NCBI GenBank assembly: GCA_900473745.1
Contig: UCMW01000007.1
Location: 186,001-250,000 of the forward strand
From: Hyphomicrobiales bacterium
GTDB taxonomy: Bacteria > Pseudomonadota > Alphaproteobacteria > Rhizobiales > Rhizobiaceae
Direction of reading: 5' to 3'
DNA: 64,000 bases
Shown here: one piece after another, positions 46,037 to 55,232 of the stretch
Layout of the letters: each line of letters begins with the position of its first letter
Numbering within the stretch: position 1 is the stretch's first letter
Notes under the pieces: model-generated
The model's database searches: none
Seen by the model: the letters and a program-made list of their open reading frames with translations, nothing else
What the model was told of the DNA's origin: nothing
Made by a program: the position numbers and the translations under genes

Positions 46037-48994
46037 TCACAGGTTCAGTTTCTTGTTGTCGGGGTCGTAGAAGGCGGGGCTGACGACCTCGGCCAAAACT
46101 TCCCCGCCACGCAAGCCGTCCCAGACGACGATCTTCTCACCCAGACGTTCTCGGCCGGATTTGAGGAAGGCCAGACCGATCGTGTGGCCGAGCGTCGGCG
46201 AATGGCAGACGGAGGAAACCCAGCCCTGATCGTTCAGCGTCGATGGCTTGACGTTTTCCTTCAGCAGATGCGCACCGGCGGCAAAACTCTTGTCGCGATC
46301 GACGGGCTTCAGGCCGACGAGCTGCGGACGGTCGGCGGCGGTCAATCCAAAACGGCTCGACAGCCGCTTGCCGATGAAATCATGCTTTTGCGTCGAGAAC
46401 ATCTTTCCGAGGCCCACATCGTCGGGCGTCGTGCGCCCGTCGATTTCGCTATGGGTGATGAAGCCCTTTTCGATGCGCAGCACGTTGAGCGCCTCGACCC
46501 CGTAAGCGCAGATGCCATGCTGCTTGCCGGCGGCCATGATCGCATCCGCGACCGCTTCGCCGTAATTGGCGGGCACCGCGACTTCGAAGGCGAGTTCGCC
46601 GGAAAACGAGATGCGGAAGAGCCGCGCCTTCAAGCCACCCTTGAGCAGCACCTCGCGCGCCGAAAGGAAGGGGAAGGCTTCATCAGAGATATCGTCCTCG
46701 ATGATCTGTTCGAGGATGATCCGGGCCTTGGGACCCGCGACCGACATCTGCGCCCACTGATCGCTGGAGGAGACGAAACGCACATCGAGATTCGCCCAGA
46801 GAACCTGGGCGCAGAATTCCAGATGCGTCATCACCTCGCCGGCATAGGCGGTCGTCGTGGTCATGAAGAAATGCTCGTCCGACAGGCGGCTCGTCGTGCC
46901 GTCGTCGTAGATCATCCCGTCTTCGCGCAGCATCAGGCCATAACGGGCCTTGCCGACGGGAAGCTTGAGGAAGGCATTGGAATAGACGCGGTTCAAAAAT
47001 TCCGCCGCATCCTTGCCGAAGATTTCGATCTTGCCGAGCGTCGAGACGTCGCAAAGGCCGGCATTGGCGCGGATGTTCAAGACTTCCCGGTCGACGGCTT
47101 CACGCCAGCTCTTCTCGCCATCGCGCGGAAACCAGGAAGAGCGATACCAGAGGCCGGATTCGACGAAGACGGCGCCGTTTCTCTTGGCCCAGCCATGTAG
47201 CGGCGAGGTGCGCACAGGCCGCGAATGTTCGCCACGTGAGGTGCCCGCCATCGCGCCGAAGGAAACGGGCGTGTAGAAGGGCCGGAAAGTGGTGGTCCCG
47301 ATTTCGGCCGGCGAGACGCCACGCATGCCGGCCATGATACCGATCGTTGCGACATTTCCGAGTTTGCCCTGGTCGGTCGCCATGCCGCCGGTCGTGTAGC
47401 GCTTGGTGTGCTCGACATGGCCCATCGCCTCGCGCTGGGCTAGGCTCAGGTCCTTCACATGGACGTCGTTCTGGAAGTCGACGAAGGCCTTGGACTTGGC
47501 ACCAGGTACGTACCAGAGCGGCGCGAAGGAGGCGTCGAATTCACCCTCGACTTCGGGCACGTCGACCGTGCCGACCAGACGACCGAGATCACCGATTGCC
47601 TCATGTGCCTTGTCCGCACCATCGCGCAGAACGGCGGCAAGCGAGACCTGACCGGCAGCCGAGCCGGCGATCCGCAGCCCCTGCCCCACATCGGGCGCCA
47701 GGAAGGCCTGATGCTCGTCCGACCAGGTGGGCTTGGCGCCGCGCTGGCAGGCGAGATGCACGATCGGACTGTAGCCGCCGGACATGGCCAGCGCATCGCA
47801 GGCAATTTCTTCCTGATGCCCGACGCGTTCGGCGATCAAACCCTTGATCCGGTAGTACCCCTTGGTGTCGATGACGGAGCCGCCACGGATGACTCGCACA
47901 CCTGATGGAGCAACATCCGAAGACTGCGCACGCCCGTCGATAACAGCCGCGACACCCACACCGGCGGCGACGAGATCGGCCGCCGTGCGATAACCTGCAC
48001 GGCCATTGGTGAAAATGGCGACGTTCTGGCCGGCGGCCACGCCATAGCGATTGAGATAGGTACTTACGGCACCCGAGGTCATCACACCTGGCTTGTCGTT
48101 ACCGCCGAATACCAGCGGCCGCTCTTCCGCACCTGAAGCCAGGATCGCCCGCTTGGCCACGATCCGCCAGACCCGCTCGACCGGCAGTTCACCGGTTGGC
48201 TGCGCCACATGCTTCTGCACCTTCTCGACGGCACCAAAGACATTGTCGTCATACCAGCCGAACACCGTGGTGCGCGGCATCAGCGTGACATTGGAAAGGC
48301 TCTTCAGCTCCTCGACCACGGAGGCCGCATACTCGGCCGCCGGCACTCCGCCGACGGTGACGCGCTCGGACAGCAGCGATCCGCCCAACCGGAAACCTTC
48401 ATCCGCCAGGATGACCCGCAGCCCAGCGCGCGCTGCAGCCCGCGCCGCCATCAGGCCGGCCGGGCCAGCGCCGATGACCAGGAGGTCGCAATGCGCCCAG
48501 GCCTTTTCGTAGCGATCGGGATCGGCGATGAACGGCGTTTTGCCGAGGCCGGCGGCTTTCCGGATGATCGGCTCGTAGAGCTTTTCCCAGAAGGCCTTCG
48601 GCCACATGAAGGTCTTGTAGTAGAAGCCGGCCGACAGGAACGGCGACAACAGGCTGTTGACCGCGCCGATATCATATTTCAGCGACGGCCAGCGGTTCTG
48701 GCTGTTGGCTTCGAGCCCCTGATAGAGCTCGGCGACGGTCGCCCGCGTATTCGGCTCGGTGCGCCCTTCGCTGCCGATCGTGACCAGTGCATTTGGCTCG
48801 GCCGAACCTGCCGTCACGATGCCGCGCGGGCGGTGATATTTAAACGAGCGACCGACCAGCAGCTGGTCATTGGCAATCAGGGCGGACGCCAGTGTATCGC
48901 CCTCATAGCCGGTATAGGTCTGGCCATCGAACGAGAAGGAGAGCGTGCGAGCGCGATTGACGAGCCCGCCGGAAGAAAGCCGGTAACCGGTCAT
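46037..48994 (-). CDS. soxA: Sarcosine oxidase alpha subunit
   Basis: A 985-residue subunit holding NAD+ and the folate site. Order: ferredoxin-like N-domain (TYTGYEGDTLASALIANDQ, FKYHRPRGIVTAG), Rossmann domain (LLVIGAGPAGLMAARAAARA), a SoxA A3-type region, and a C-terminal GcvT domain (FGKDAAEFLNRVYSNAF, ALNVLRIEKGFITHSEIDG). It transfers the methyl carbon of sarcosine to tetrahydrofolate. ATG at 48994 has an AGGAGG site and overlaps soxD by 4 bp (ATGA). Confidence 0.96.
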   Translation of the reverse strand: MTGYRLSSGGLVNRARTLSFSFDGQTYTGYEGDTLASALIANDQLLVGRSFKYHRPRGIVTAGSAEPNALVTIGSEGRTEPNTRATVAELYQGLEANSQNRWPSLKYDIGAVNSLLSPFLSAGFYYKTFMWPKAFWEKLYEPIIRKAAGLGKTPFIADPDRYEKAWAHCDLLVIGAGPAGLMAARAAARAGLRVILADEGFRLGGSLLSERVTVGGVPAAEYAASVVEELKSLSNVTLMPRTTVFGWYDDNVFGAVEKVQKHVAQPTGELPVERVWRIVAKRAILASGAEERPLVFGGNDKPGVMTSGAVSTYLNRYGVAAGQNVAIFTNGRAGYRTAADLVAAGVGVAAVIDGRAQSSDVAPSGVRVIRGGSVIDTKGYYRIKGLIAERVGHQEEIACDALAMSGGYSPIVHLACQRGAKPTWSDEHQAFLAPDVGQGLRIAGSAAGQVSLAAVLRDGADKAHEAIGDLGRLVGTVDVPEVEGEFDASFAPLWYVPGAKSKAFVDFQNDVHVKDLSLAQREAMGHVEHTKRYTTGGMATDQGKLGNVATIGIMAGMRGVSPAEIGTTTFRPFYTPVSFGAMAGTSRGEHSRPVRTSPLHGWAKRNGAVFVESGLWYRSSWFPRDGEKSWREAVDREVLNIRANAGLCDVSTLGKIEIFGKDAAEFLNRVYSNAFLKLPVGKARYGLMLREDGMIYDDGTTSRLSDEHFFMTTTTAYAGEVMTHLEFCAQVLWANLDVRFVSSSDQWAQMSVAGPKARIILEQIIEDDISDEAFPFLSAREVLLKGGLKARLFRISFSGELAFEVAVPANYGEAVADAIMAAGKQHGICAYGVEALNVLRIEKGFITHSEIDGRTTPDDVGLGKMFSTQKHDFIGKRLSSRFGLTAADRPQLVGLKPVDRDKSFAAGAHLLKENVKPSTLNDQGWVSSVCHSPTLGHTIGLAFLKSGRERLGEKIVVWDGLRGGEVLAEVVSPAFYDPDNKKLNL

Positions 48995-49272
48995 CGCGCG
49001 GCCTCCTTCGCGCACTCACTCGCATCCGTCACGCTATAGACCTCGTGGCTCGCAGCATTGTCGCGCTCCACCACCAGCCAGCGGCGGCAGCCGGCCGAAT
49101 GGTGCCAATGCTCGATGATCCGGCCCTTCGGGTTATCGCGGACGAAGACGTAACGATACCAGGCATCGTCGGGCGCACCGGCGGCCGGGCGAACCGGGCT
49201 GGCATCACCGCGAATGCTGAACTCTTCCTTGGGACGAACGCCGCAATGCGGACAGGTGATCAGGCTTGCCAT
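48991..49272 (-). CDS. soxD: Sarcosine oxidase delta subunit
   Basis: A 93-residue zinc-binding subunit. The zinc ligands are visible as C7-x2-C10 (ITCPHCG) and the H-x3-C motif in HWHHSAGCRRWL. It begins 10 bp after soxB and overlaps soxA by 4 bp. Confidence 0.95.
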   Translation of the reverse strand: MASLITCPHCGVRPKEEFSIRGDASPVRPAAGAPDDAWYRYVFVRDNPKGRIIEHWHHSAGCRRWLVVERDNAASHEVYSVTDASECAKEAAR

Positions 49273-49281
49273 GGCGATGTC

Positions 49282-50535
49282 TCAATGCAGGTTCGGTTGG
49301 GGGCCCTTGCCGCCTTCATCGACGGCAAAGCCGCGCTCGAAGCGATCAAGGCGCAAGAGGCGGGCCACGGGATGGGCCTCGTTCTTCGCAATCAGATGGG
49401 CAAAGCAGAAGCCCGACGCCGGCGTCGCCTTGAAGCCGCCGTAACACCAGCCGCAATTCAGGTAGAGATTGTCGATCGGCGTGCGGTCAATGATCGGCGA
49501 GCCGTCCATCGACATGTCCATCACCCCGCCCCAGGACCGCAGCACTCGGACGCGGGAGAGACCGGGGATCAGCGACACACCCTCCTCGATCGTATGCTCG
49601 ACGGTCGCGAGATTGCCGCGCTGGGCGTAGGAAGAATAGTAGTCGATATCGGCCCCGAAGACCAAGCCGCCCTTGTCGGACTGCGAGATATAGAAATGTC
49701 CGGCGCCATAGGTGATGACATTGTCGATCACGGGCTTGATGCCCTCTGACACGAAAGCCTGCAGCACGTGTGTCTCGATCGGAAGGTCCAGCCCCGCCAT
49801 CTTGCCGGTGACGGAAGTGTGGCCGGCGGTCACCAGCGCCAGCTTGTTGCAGCCAATGAAGCCTTTTGTCGTCTCGACGCCGGTTACGTGACCCAATTCG
49901 TCGCGGCGGATGCCAGTCACTTCGCAATGCTGGATCAGATCGACGCCCCGCTCGTCGGCACCGCGCCCGTAACCCCAGGCAACCGCATCATGACGGGCCG
50001 TGCCACCACGCTTCTGCAGGAGACCACCGAGGATCGGGAAGCGCGCATGATCGAAATTGAGATAGGGCATCATGGACCGCACCTGCTCGCGGTCGAGCAG
50101 TTCCGCAGCGACGCCATGCATCATCATCGCATTGCCGCGCCGCGCATAGGCGTCGCGCTGGCCGTCGGTATGGAAGAGATTGACGATACCACGCTGCGAA
50201 ACCATGGCATTGTAGTTGAAGTCCTGCTCCAGGCCTTCCCACAGCTTCATCGACAGCTCGTAGAAGGGCTCGTTGCCCTCCAGCATGTAGTTCGAACGGA
50301 TGATCGTGGTGTTGCGCCCGACATTGCCGCCGCCGAGATAGCCCTTCTCGATGACAGCGACATTGGTGATGCCGAATTCCTTGGCGAGGTAATAGGCGGT
50401 GGAAAGACCGTGCCCGCCGCCGCCGACGATGATCACATCGTAATGCGGTTTCGGCTGCGGCTCGCGCCACATCGGTGCCCAGTTCCGGTTGCCGGAAAGC
50501 GCCTGGCGGAAGATCGAAAGGGCGGAATAACGCAT
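49282..50535 (-). CDS. soxB: Sarcosine oxidase beta subunit
   Basis: A 417-residue flavoprotein subunit that oxidises sarcosine using FAD and covalent FMN. The N-terminus MRYSALSIFRQAL leads to VIIVGGGGHGLSTAYYLAK, then IEKGYLGGGNVGRNTTIIRS, and ends with NCGWCYGGFKATPASG. ATG at 50535 has an AGAGG site; an upstream ATG at 50589 gives a non-conserved extension. First gene of soxBDAG. With SoxA it converts sarcosine to glycine, methylene-THF and peroxide. Confidence 0.96.
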   Translation of the reverse strand: MRYSALSIFRQALSGNRNWAPMWREPQPKPHYDVIIVGGGGHGLSTAYYLAKEFGITNVAVIEKGYLGGGNVGRNTTIIRSNYMLEGNEPFYELSMKLWEGLEQDFNYNAMVSQRGIVNLFHTDGQRDAYARRGNAMMMHGVAAELLDREQVRSMMPYLNFDHARFPILGGLLQKRGGTARHDAVAWGYGRGADERGVDLIQHCEVTGIRRDELGHVTGVETTKGFIGCNKLALVTAGHTSVTGKMAGLDLPIETHVLQAFVSEGIKPVIDNVITYGAGHFYISQSDKGGLVFGADIDYYSSYAQRGNLATVEHTIEEGVSLIPGLSRVRVLRSWGGVMDMSMDGSPIIDRTPIDNLYLNCGWCYGGFKATPASGFCFAHLIAKNEAHPVARLLRLDRFERGFAVDEGGKGPQPNLH

Positions 50536-50754
50536 CGAACAACCTCTGCAAATGTCGCTGCACATTCGCATAGGCGTCATAAAGAGCAAGCGCGATCAGG
50601 ACAAAATCTATGCTGTTTGAGACATGGAACACAGGTTTGATCGCAGTGCAGCACAGAAACATCAGACACGATCGACAGGTTGCGGTAACCTTGTCTTTCG
50701 AGGGGGCGCGAGCCGGGATAAACCGGAAGCAGGACGTTCGGGAGCCCGATACAG

Positions 50755-51558
50755 TTGCGTGATACGACAGCCATTCTGAAACTGTTCGAAGAAAGCGCGA
50801 TTGCCGCTGGCCGCGTCATTCTCGACATCTACCGCGCCGGCGCAAAGGTGCGCATCAAGGGCGACAAGTCACCGGTGACGGAAGCCGACGAGGCCGCCGA
50901 ACGGCTGATCCTCGAAGCGCTCGCCCGCGATTTGCCCGACGTTCCTGTCGTCGCCGAAGAAGAAGTCGCCGCCGGCCGCATCCCCGATGTCAGCGGCGGC
51001 CGCTTCATCCTGGTCGATCCGCTCGACGGCACCCGTGAATTCATCGGCGGCCACGACGACTTCACGGTCAACATCGCGCTGATCGAAAACGGCATCCCCA
51101 CCCTCGGCGTGGTCCATGCGCCCGCGCTCTCCACGCTCTATCTTGGCGGTGCCGGCAAGGCCGAGAAACTGGTGGTAGACGATCTGCACCGCGTCGCCGC
51201 CCGCTATCCGATCGCGGTGAGGCAGAAACACGCCTCACCCTCGGCACTCGTCTCCCGCTCCCACAATTGTGATGCGACCGAAGCCTATATCAAGAAGGCG
51301 GAGATCCTGGAGCGCAAAGCGGTCGGATCCTCGCTGAAGTTCTGCCTCGTCGCCGAAGGCATAGCCGACATCTATCCCCGCTTCAGCCCCACCATGGAAT
51401 GGGATACGGCAGCCGGCGATGCCGTCTTGCGGGCCGCAGGCGGCATGGTGGCGACCGAGGACGGCGCACCGCTCACCTATGGCAAGCGCCTGAATGGTCT
51501 GCGTCCTTTCGAAAATCCGGCCTTCATCGCAACAGGACGCCAGCAAGAGCGGGTATGA
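50755..51558 (+). CDS. cysQ: 3'(2'),5'-bisphosphate nucleotidase CysQ
   Basis: A 267-residue inositol-monophosphatase-superfamily enzyme that removes the 3' phosphate of PAP/PAPS, recycling the by-product of sulfate assimilation. Metal-binding motifs are AEEEVAAG, LVDPLDGTREFIGG and EWDTAAGDAVLRAAGG. The frame starts with TTG at 50755, the only plausible start near the conserved N-terminus (TTAILKLFEESAIAAGRVIL). Divergent from soxB, with 219 bp between. Confidence 0.92.
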   Translation: MRDTTAILKLFEESAIAAGRVILDIYRAGAKVRIKGDKSPVTEADEAAERLILEALARDLPDVPVVAEEEVAAGRIPDVSGGRFILVDPLDGTREFIGGHDDFTVNIALIENGIPTLGVVHAPALSTLYLGGAGKAEKLVVDDLHRVAARYPIAVRQKHASPSALVSRSHNCDATEAYIKKAEILERKAVGSSLKFCLVAEGIADIYPRFSPTMEWDTAAGDAVLRAAGGMVATEDGAPLTYGKRLNGLRPFENPAFIATGRQQERV

Positions 51559-51683
51559 CTTTCAGGAAAGAATGAGCAAATTCAATCGGGACATGCGATT
51601 TTCGTCCCCTGCCTTCGGGCATGCCCGAGACTTCTCCCTTCGAACCCGCGCTGCATTTGGCAGCCGAACGAGAAGGAGAGACC

Positions 51684-52709
51684 ATGCCCGACACGACCAC
51701 AAAGCTCGCACTGCCCTTCATCCTGCCCGCCCAGGCGCAGAAGCATGTGACCCACAATGAGGCGCTGCAGCGCCTCGACGCGCTGGTGCAGCTCGCCATC
51801 AGCAGCAGCCTCTCAAGCCCGCCGACAGATCCTATCGACGGCCAGATCCATGCAGTCACCATTCCCGGAACCGGCATCTGGAGCGGCCGGGAAGGCACAC
51901 TCGCCCTCTTCCAGGATGGCATCTGGATCTTCCTGACACCGCGAGCCGGCTGGACCGCCGTCTTCCTCGATGAAGAGAGACTGAAACTTTTTGACGGCAC
52001 CGACTGGATCGAGCAGCCCCTCCCTTCCGAGGCTCAGTTTGAGCGGCTGGGCATCGCCGCCACGCCGGACAGCTATAACCGGCTCTCCCTCTCCTCGCCG
52101 GCCAGCCTCTTCAACCATGCCGGCGACAGCCACCGGCTGACGATCAACAAATCAGGCACGGCAGACACGGCGAGCCTGATCTTCCAGTCAAACTGGCAGG
52201 GGCGGGCAGAAATGGGGCTTGCCGGAGAAGATCGCTTTTCCCTTAAGGTCAATGGGGATGCGACCGGCTGGCGCCAGGCCGTCAGCATCACGCCGGAAGG
52301 TTATGTCCGCCACGACCAACGCCCCCTCGCCCGCGCCTCGCTGGCACCGGCGACCCTCACGCCAGCGGCCGGCAGCTTCACCGGCTTCGATGTCCTTCAC
52401 CTGTCCGGTGGTGATGTTGCGCTCGGCTCCCCGCTGGCTTCGGGCCACGGCAACTCGCTCGCGATACCGACTTCCGGCTACTACCTGCTCTCGCTGACGG
52501 TCGCAGCAATCAGCACTGGCACGCACACTGTCCATGTCAGTCGCAATGGTTCGGCCGATGTCCTCACTCATGTCGGTGGCGCCGGACGATCCAGCTCACT
52601 GGCTCTGGCCTGGCTCGAAGCCGGCGACACGGTTGCACTGCGCCACGAGGGCACGATCCAGTATGAGTTCGGGTACGGAAAGACCGAGATCAGCCTGGCT
52701 TTGCTGTGA
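51684..52709 (+). CDS. DUF2793 protein with C-terminal C1q-like beta domain
   Basis: A 341-residue protein. The N-terminal DUF2793 part (LALPFILPAQAQKHVTHNEA, LQRLDALVQLAI, GWTAVFLDEERLKLFDG) is the type found in tail-associated proteins of alphaproteobacterial phages and gene transfer agents. The last 130 residues form a beta-rich jelly-roll-like domain (FDVLHLSGGDVALGS, SGYYLLSLTVAAISTGTHTV, AWLEAGDTVALRHEG) like C1q/TNF trimeric domains. No other phage gene is adjacent, so it is either a relic or an orphan surface/adhesion protein. ATG at 51684 has an AAGGAGAG site. Confidence 0.8.
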   Translation: MPDTTTKLALPFILPAQAQKHVTHNEALQRLDALVQLAISSSLSSPPTDPIDGQIHAVTIPGTGIWSGREGTLALFQDGIWIFLTPRAGWTAVFLDEERLKLFDGTDWIEQPLPSEAQFERLGIAATPDSYNRLSLSSPASLFNHAGDSHRLTINKSGTADTASLIFQSNWQGRAEMGLAGEDRFSLKVNGDATGWRQAVSITPEGYVRHDQRPLARASLAPATLTPAAGSFTGFDVLHLSGGDVALGSPLASGHGNSLAIPTSGYYLLSLTVAAISTGTHTVHVSRNGSADVLTHVGGAGRSSSLALAWLEAGDTVALRHEGTIQYEFGYGKTEISLALL

Positions 52710-52725
52710 GCAGAGACACGAAAAA

Positions 52726-52750
52726 GGCGCCGCTGGTTTGGCGGCGCCTC
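52726..52750. terminator. Bidirectional terminator after the DUF2793 gene
   Basis: A 9-bp stem (AGGCGCCGC 52726-52734 with GCGGCGCCT 52742-52750), 7-nt loop, preceded by an A run (52722-52726). The A run acts as a T tract for the minus strand, so it best serves the LuxR-type gene, and it also ends the DUF2793 gene. Confidence 0.8.
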
Positions 52751-52772
52751 ACGTCAGAAGCTGCAGATCGCG

Positions 52773-53513
52773 TTAGAGCAACCGATAGCGACAGGCGCGC
52801 GCCACCGCCTGCATGCGGTTGACCGCCTCGAGTTTGCGCATCGCACTTTTCAGATAACTGACCACGGTGTGGCTGGAAATGTCGAGAATGATGGCGATTT
52901 CGTCGCTGCTCTTGCCGGCAGCCGACCAGCGAAGACATTCGATCTCGCGGGCCGAAAGCTTCTCCTTCGGGCCGAGCCGCGGCACGAGTGCTTCGACGCC
53001 GGCATCGAGCAATTCCATCGCGCTGAGCTGAAGCTCGGCGATGTCCTTGCGCTCGGGCGCCGTCGCCCTGCCCGAGAAGACCAAGATATACTGCGTCTGG
53101 TTGCGGTCATGCAGGCTGTAGACCAGCATCGCGCCGAGCTCGAACGGCTGGAAATGCGGCGCCACAGGCTGGCGGGCTTCCGAACCGGGCGTGCCCAGAA
53201 AGAGATTGTCATCCGTGTAGATCGGCAGAATGGACTGCTTGATACGCGAGACGAGCTGGCTTCCGGCATAGACTTCCGCCGCCTCATAGGCGAGACGCAG
53301 CTCATCCGGCCAGGTGCAGACGATCAGATTGGCCGCGAATTCCGGGCTATCCGCCTTGGGAAACCGCGCCAGCATGCAGTGCCGGAAACCGTGTCGACGG
53401 CCGAGGGCAAAGAGTTCGCGGCCCCACGTTCCAGTGGAGAGCGCGTCGCTCTGAAAAACGGCATCGCCGTCACCAAGACTGTGACTGCGTGTCACATCGG
53501 TTGGCCTGAACAT
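52773..53513 (-). CDS. LuxR-family regulator with autoinducer-binding-like domain
   Basis: A 246-residue regulator. The N-terminal 160 residues resemble the autoinducer-binding domain in length and layout (GRRHGFRHCMLARFPKAD, then FQPFELGAMLVYSLHDR), and the C-terminus is a LuxR HTH (LSAREIECLRWSAAGKSSDE, then ISSHTVVSYLKSAMRKL, with a GerE-type ending VNRMQAVARACRYRLL). No luxI synthase is nearby, so it is an orphan or responds to another ligand. ATG at 53513 has an AAGGAG site; the open frame extends to 53768 but without similarity. Confidence 0.87.
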   Translation of the reverse strand: MFRPTDVTRSHSLGDGDAVFQSDALSTGTWGRELFALGRRHGFRHCMLARFPKADSPEFAANLIVCTWPDELRLAYEAAEVYAGSQLVSRIKQSILPIYTDDNLFLGTPGSEARQPVAPHFQPFELGAMLVYSLHDRNQTQYILVFSGRATAPERKDIAELQLSAMELLDAGVEALVPRLGPKEKLSAREIECLRWSAAGKSSDEIAIILDISSHTVVSYLKSAMRKLEAVNRMQAVARACRYRLL

Positions 53514-53915
53514 AAAACTCCTTTCGACCGAACGTTTCGTCCGATCGGGGTCTGAATATTTATGGACATTGAGTCGTTCCATGGTGGAACGGGTATCAGC
53601 TGGGCCTGTCGCCGGTCTTGCGGTCCGCCCTTGGACCGCCATGCACGACAAATTCAAACTGGATCGACGGATCGATCCAAGCCCTTTGTATAGGTGATGG
53701 CCCAATGCCACAGATGCAGCCGGCGCACCAGTCGCCGATGGCGCATAACTCCTATGCAAATGCCGCAAGTTTAATCAAGCCGCAGCAAATCGGCCGAATC
53801 CGTCCCCACATGGTCGGGAAAATTATTATCAAATGCTTACAATGGGCTTAGGCAAATTTTAAAGCATCGGCCCTAGGATGAGGGTGTGTGGTCTTGAGTA
53901 TGTATAGAGAGTCCA
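53514..53915. other. Divergent regulatory region between the LuxR-type gene and sciP
   Basis: About 400 bp without a convincing gene. It holds an 18-bp dyad GGATCGA-CGGA-TCGATCC (53661-53678), a CcrM-type GAATC site (53796-53800) and a CtrA-like degenerate pair TTAC-N7-TTAG (53837-53851). Both flanking genes are transcribed away from it. Confidence 0.6.
53661..53678. promoter_or_regulatory. 18-bp palindrome upstream of the LuxR-type gene
   Basis: GGATCGA (53661-53667), CGGA, TCGATCC (53672-53678): perfect 7-bp arms and overall length like a lux box. It lies 148 bp before the start of the LuxR-family gene, so it is a candidate autoregulatory operator. Binding is inferred. Confidence 0.4.
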
Positions 53916-54191
53916 ATGACCGAAATGATCCGCCCACGAGTTAAATATGTCATCGGCCCCGATGGCAGCCCCCTGACGATTGCCGATCTTCCACCGGCCA
54001 ATACGCGCCGCTGGGTGATCCGCCGTAAGGCCGAGGTTGTCGCGGCAGTGCGCGGTGGCCTGTTGAGCCTCGACGAAGCGTGCGAACGCTACACTCTGAC
54101 GGTCGAGGAATTCCTCTCCTGGCAGTCCTCGATCAGCGACCATGGCCTTCCGGGCCTGCGCACCACCCGAATTCAGCAGTATCGCCATTGA
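53916..54191 (+). CDS. sciP: CtrA inhibitor SciP (DUF1153)
   Basis: A 91-residue HTH protein matching SciP: RVKYVIGPDGSPLTIADLPP, NTRRWVIRRKAEVVAAVRGG, LSLDEACERYTLTVEEFLSW. SciP binds CtrA in G1-like cells and blocks its transcription activation in Caulobacter, and the family is conserved in Rhizobiales. ctrA itself lies 1.8 kb downstream. A degenerate CtrA-like motif is present upstream. Confidence 0.93.
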   Translation: MTEMIRPRVKYVIGPDGSPLTIADLPPANTRRWVIRRKAEVVAAVRGGLLSLDEACERYTLTVEEFLSWQSSISDHGLPGLRTTRIQQYRH

Positions 54192-54279
54192 TCAATTTTG
54201 TGCCGGTTAGCCCGGCACGACAAGCCATTTTTTGATAGACCCCATCCGGAACCGGCACGGTGCACCCCGCCTGCCGGTT

Positions 54280-54744
54280 TCATGTTTTCCGGATGGTCTC
54301 AACCTTTCCAAGCGCGCTCAGTGCAACGACTGCAAGGCTCGATCCGGCATAGAACCACAAACCCGGCTGGGTGAAGGCCTGCGCCAGGCCGCTTGTCTTC
54401 GTCGCGAAGATGACGATCGCGACGAGTAGTACATCCATCATCGACCACTTCGACAACACCGGCACGAGCCGCGCCAGTACATTGCTTTGCGTCAGCTGAT
54501 TGCCTGCGATCTCCTCAGCGGCGACCAGCAGGATCTTGGTGAGCGGAAAGACTATGGAAACGAGCGCCACGAGGATCGCGAGAGCGCCATCTCCGTCGCT
54601 CCACAGCGCCTGGATGACCTCGATCAGCGAGGCATCCGTCGAAAAGACGTAGAAACTTTCGAAGCGCATCAACGGCAGAGTGGTACCGAGAGCGAAGGAA
54701 ATCGAGGCGCCGACGAGGAGAAGCGCCTTCAACCAGATCAGCAA
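54280..54744 (-). CDS. PqiA-like (paraquat-inducible protein A) membrane protein
   Basis: A 154-residue membrane protein with four helices (MLIWLKALLLVGASISFALG, GALAILVALVSIVFPLTKIL, SMMDVLLVAIVIFATKTSGL, LWFYAGSSLAVVALSALG). The LPLMRFESFYVF and VFPLTKILL motifs fit the PqiA domain, here as a single unit rather than the double unit of enterobacterial PqiA. PqiA relatives take part in lipid transport or envelope stress. It lies on the opposite strand to its neighbours. Confidence 0.8.
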   Translation of the reverse strand: MLIWLKALLLVGASISFALGTTLPLMRFESFYVFSTDASLIEVIQALWSDGDGALAILVALVSIVFPLTKILLVAAEEIAGNQLTQSNVLARLVPVLSKWSMMDVLLVAIVIFATKTSGLAQAFTQPGLWFYAGSSLAVVALSALGKVETIRKT

Positions 54745-54851
54745 GACGTTTCCCCTTCCGCGTCGAACACAGCGTCACCGGCAGCCGCGTTGCCGGTCGG
54801 CGCGTGCGGATGTTAATCAGAACCCATCAGAGGCGGCAACCGGAGACGGAC

Positions 54852-55136
54852 ATGCAGATCAAGAGCGAAGAGGCGGGCTCAGGAGGCCGCTATGTCGGAC
54901 GCATCGACGGCATCGATGAGCCGGCCATCATGACCTATTCCCGCGCCTCGGAGATACTCATCATCATCGATCACACCGAAGTTCCGAGCGCCATGCGTGG
55001 ACAGGGTGCCGGACAGGCGCTGGCCGAACACGCTGTTACCGAGGCACGCAAGGGCGGTTGGAAGATCATCCCTCTTTGCCCGTTCATGAAGGCGCAGATG
55101 GATCGTCATCCGGATTGGAACGATATCCGAAAATAA
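54852..55136 (+). CDS. Small GNAT-type N-acetyltransferase (YidJ/COG2388-like)
   Basis: A 94-residue minimal GNAT protein with the acetyl-CoA motif VPSAMRGQGAGQALAEHAV and the C-terminal IIPLCPFMKAQMDRHPDWND, typical of the short COG2388 acetyltransferases. Target unknown. ATG at 54852 has a GGAGACGGA site; an upstream ATG at 54804 is less likely. Confidence 0.88.
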   Translation: MQIKSEEAGSGGRYVGRIDGIDEPAIMTYSRASEILIIIDHTEVPSAMRGQGAGQALAEHAVTEARKGGWKIIPLCPFMKAQMDRHPDWNDIRK

Positions 55137-55232
55137 TCGAACCGTAGCGATCCCAAAAACGAACGAAGGCGGACGCAGATCAACCGCGACCGCCTTCCCT
55201 ATCGAATCTCAACCAGTCTGAACCGTTCTCGG

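Noticed and set aside
51684..52709. Prophage or gene transfer agent locus
   Set aside because: Only the single DUF2793 gene is phage-like; neighbours are cysQ and a LuxR-family regulator, with no capsid, terminase or tail genes.
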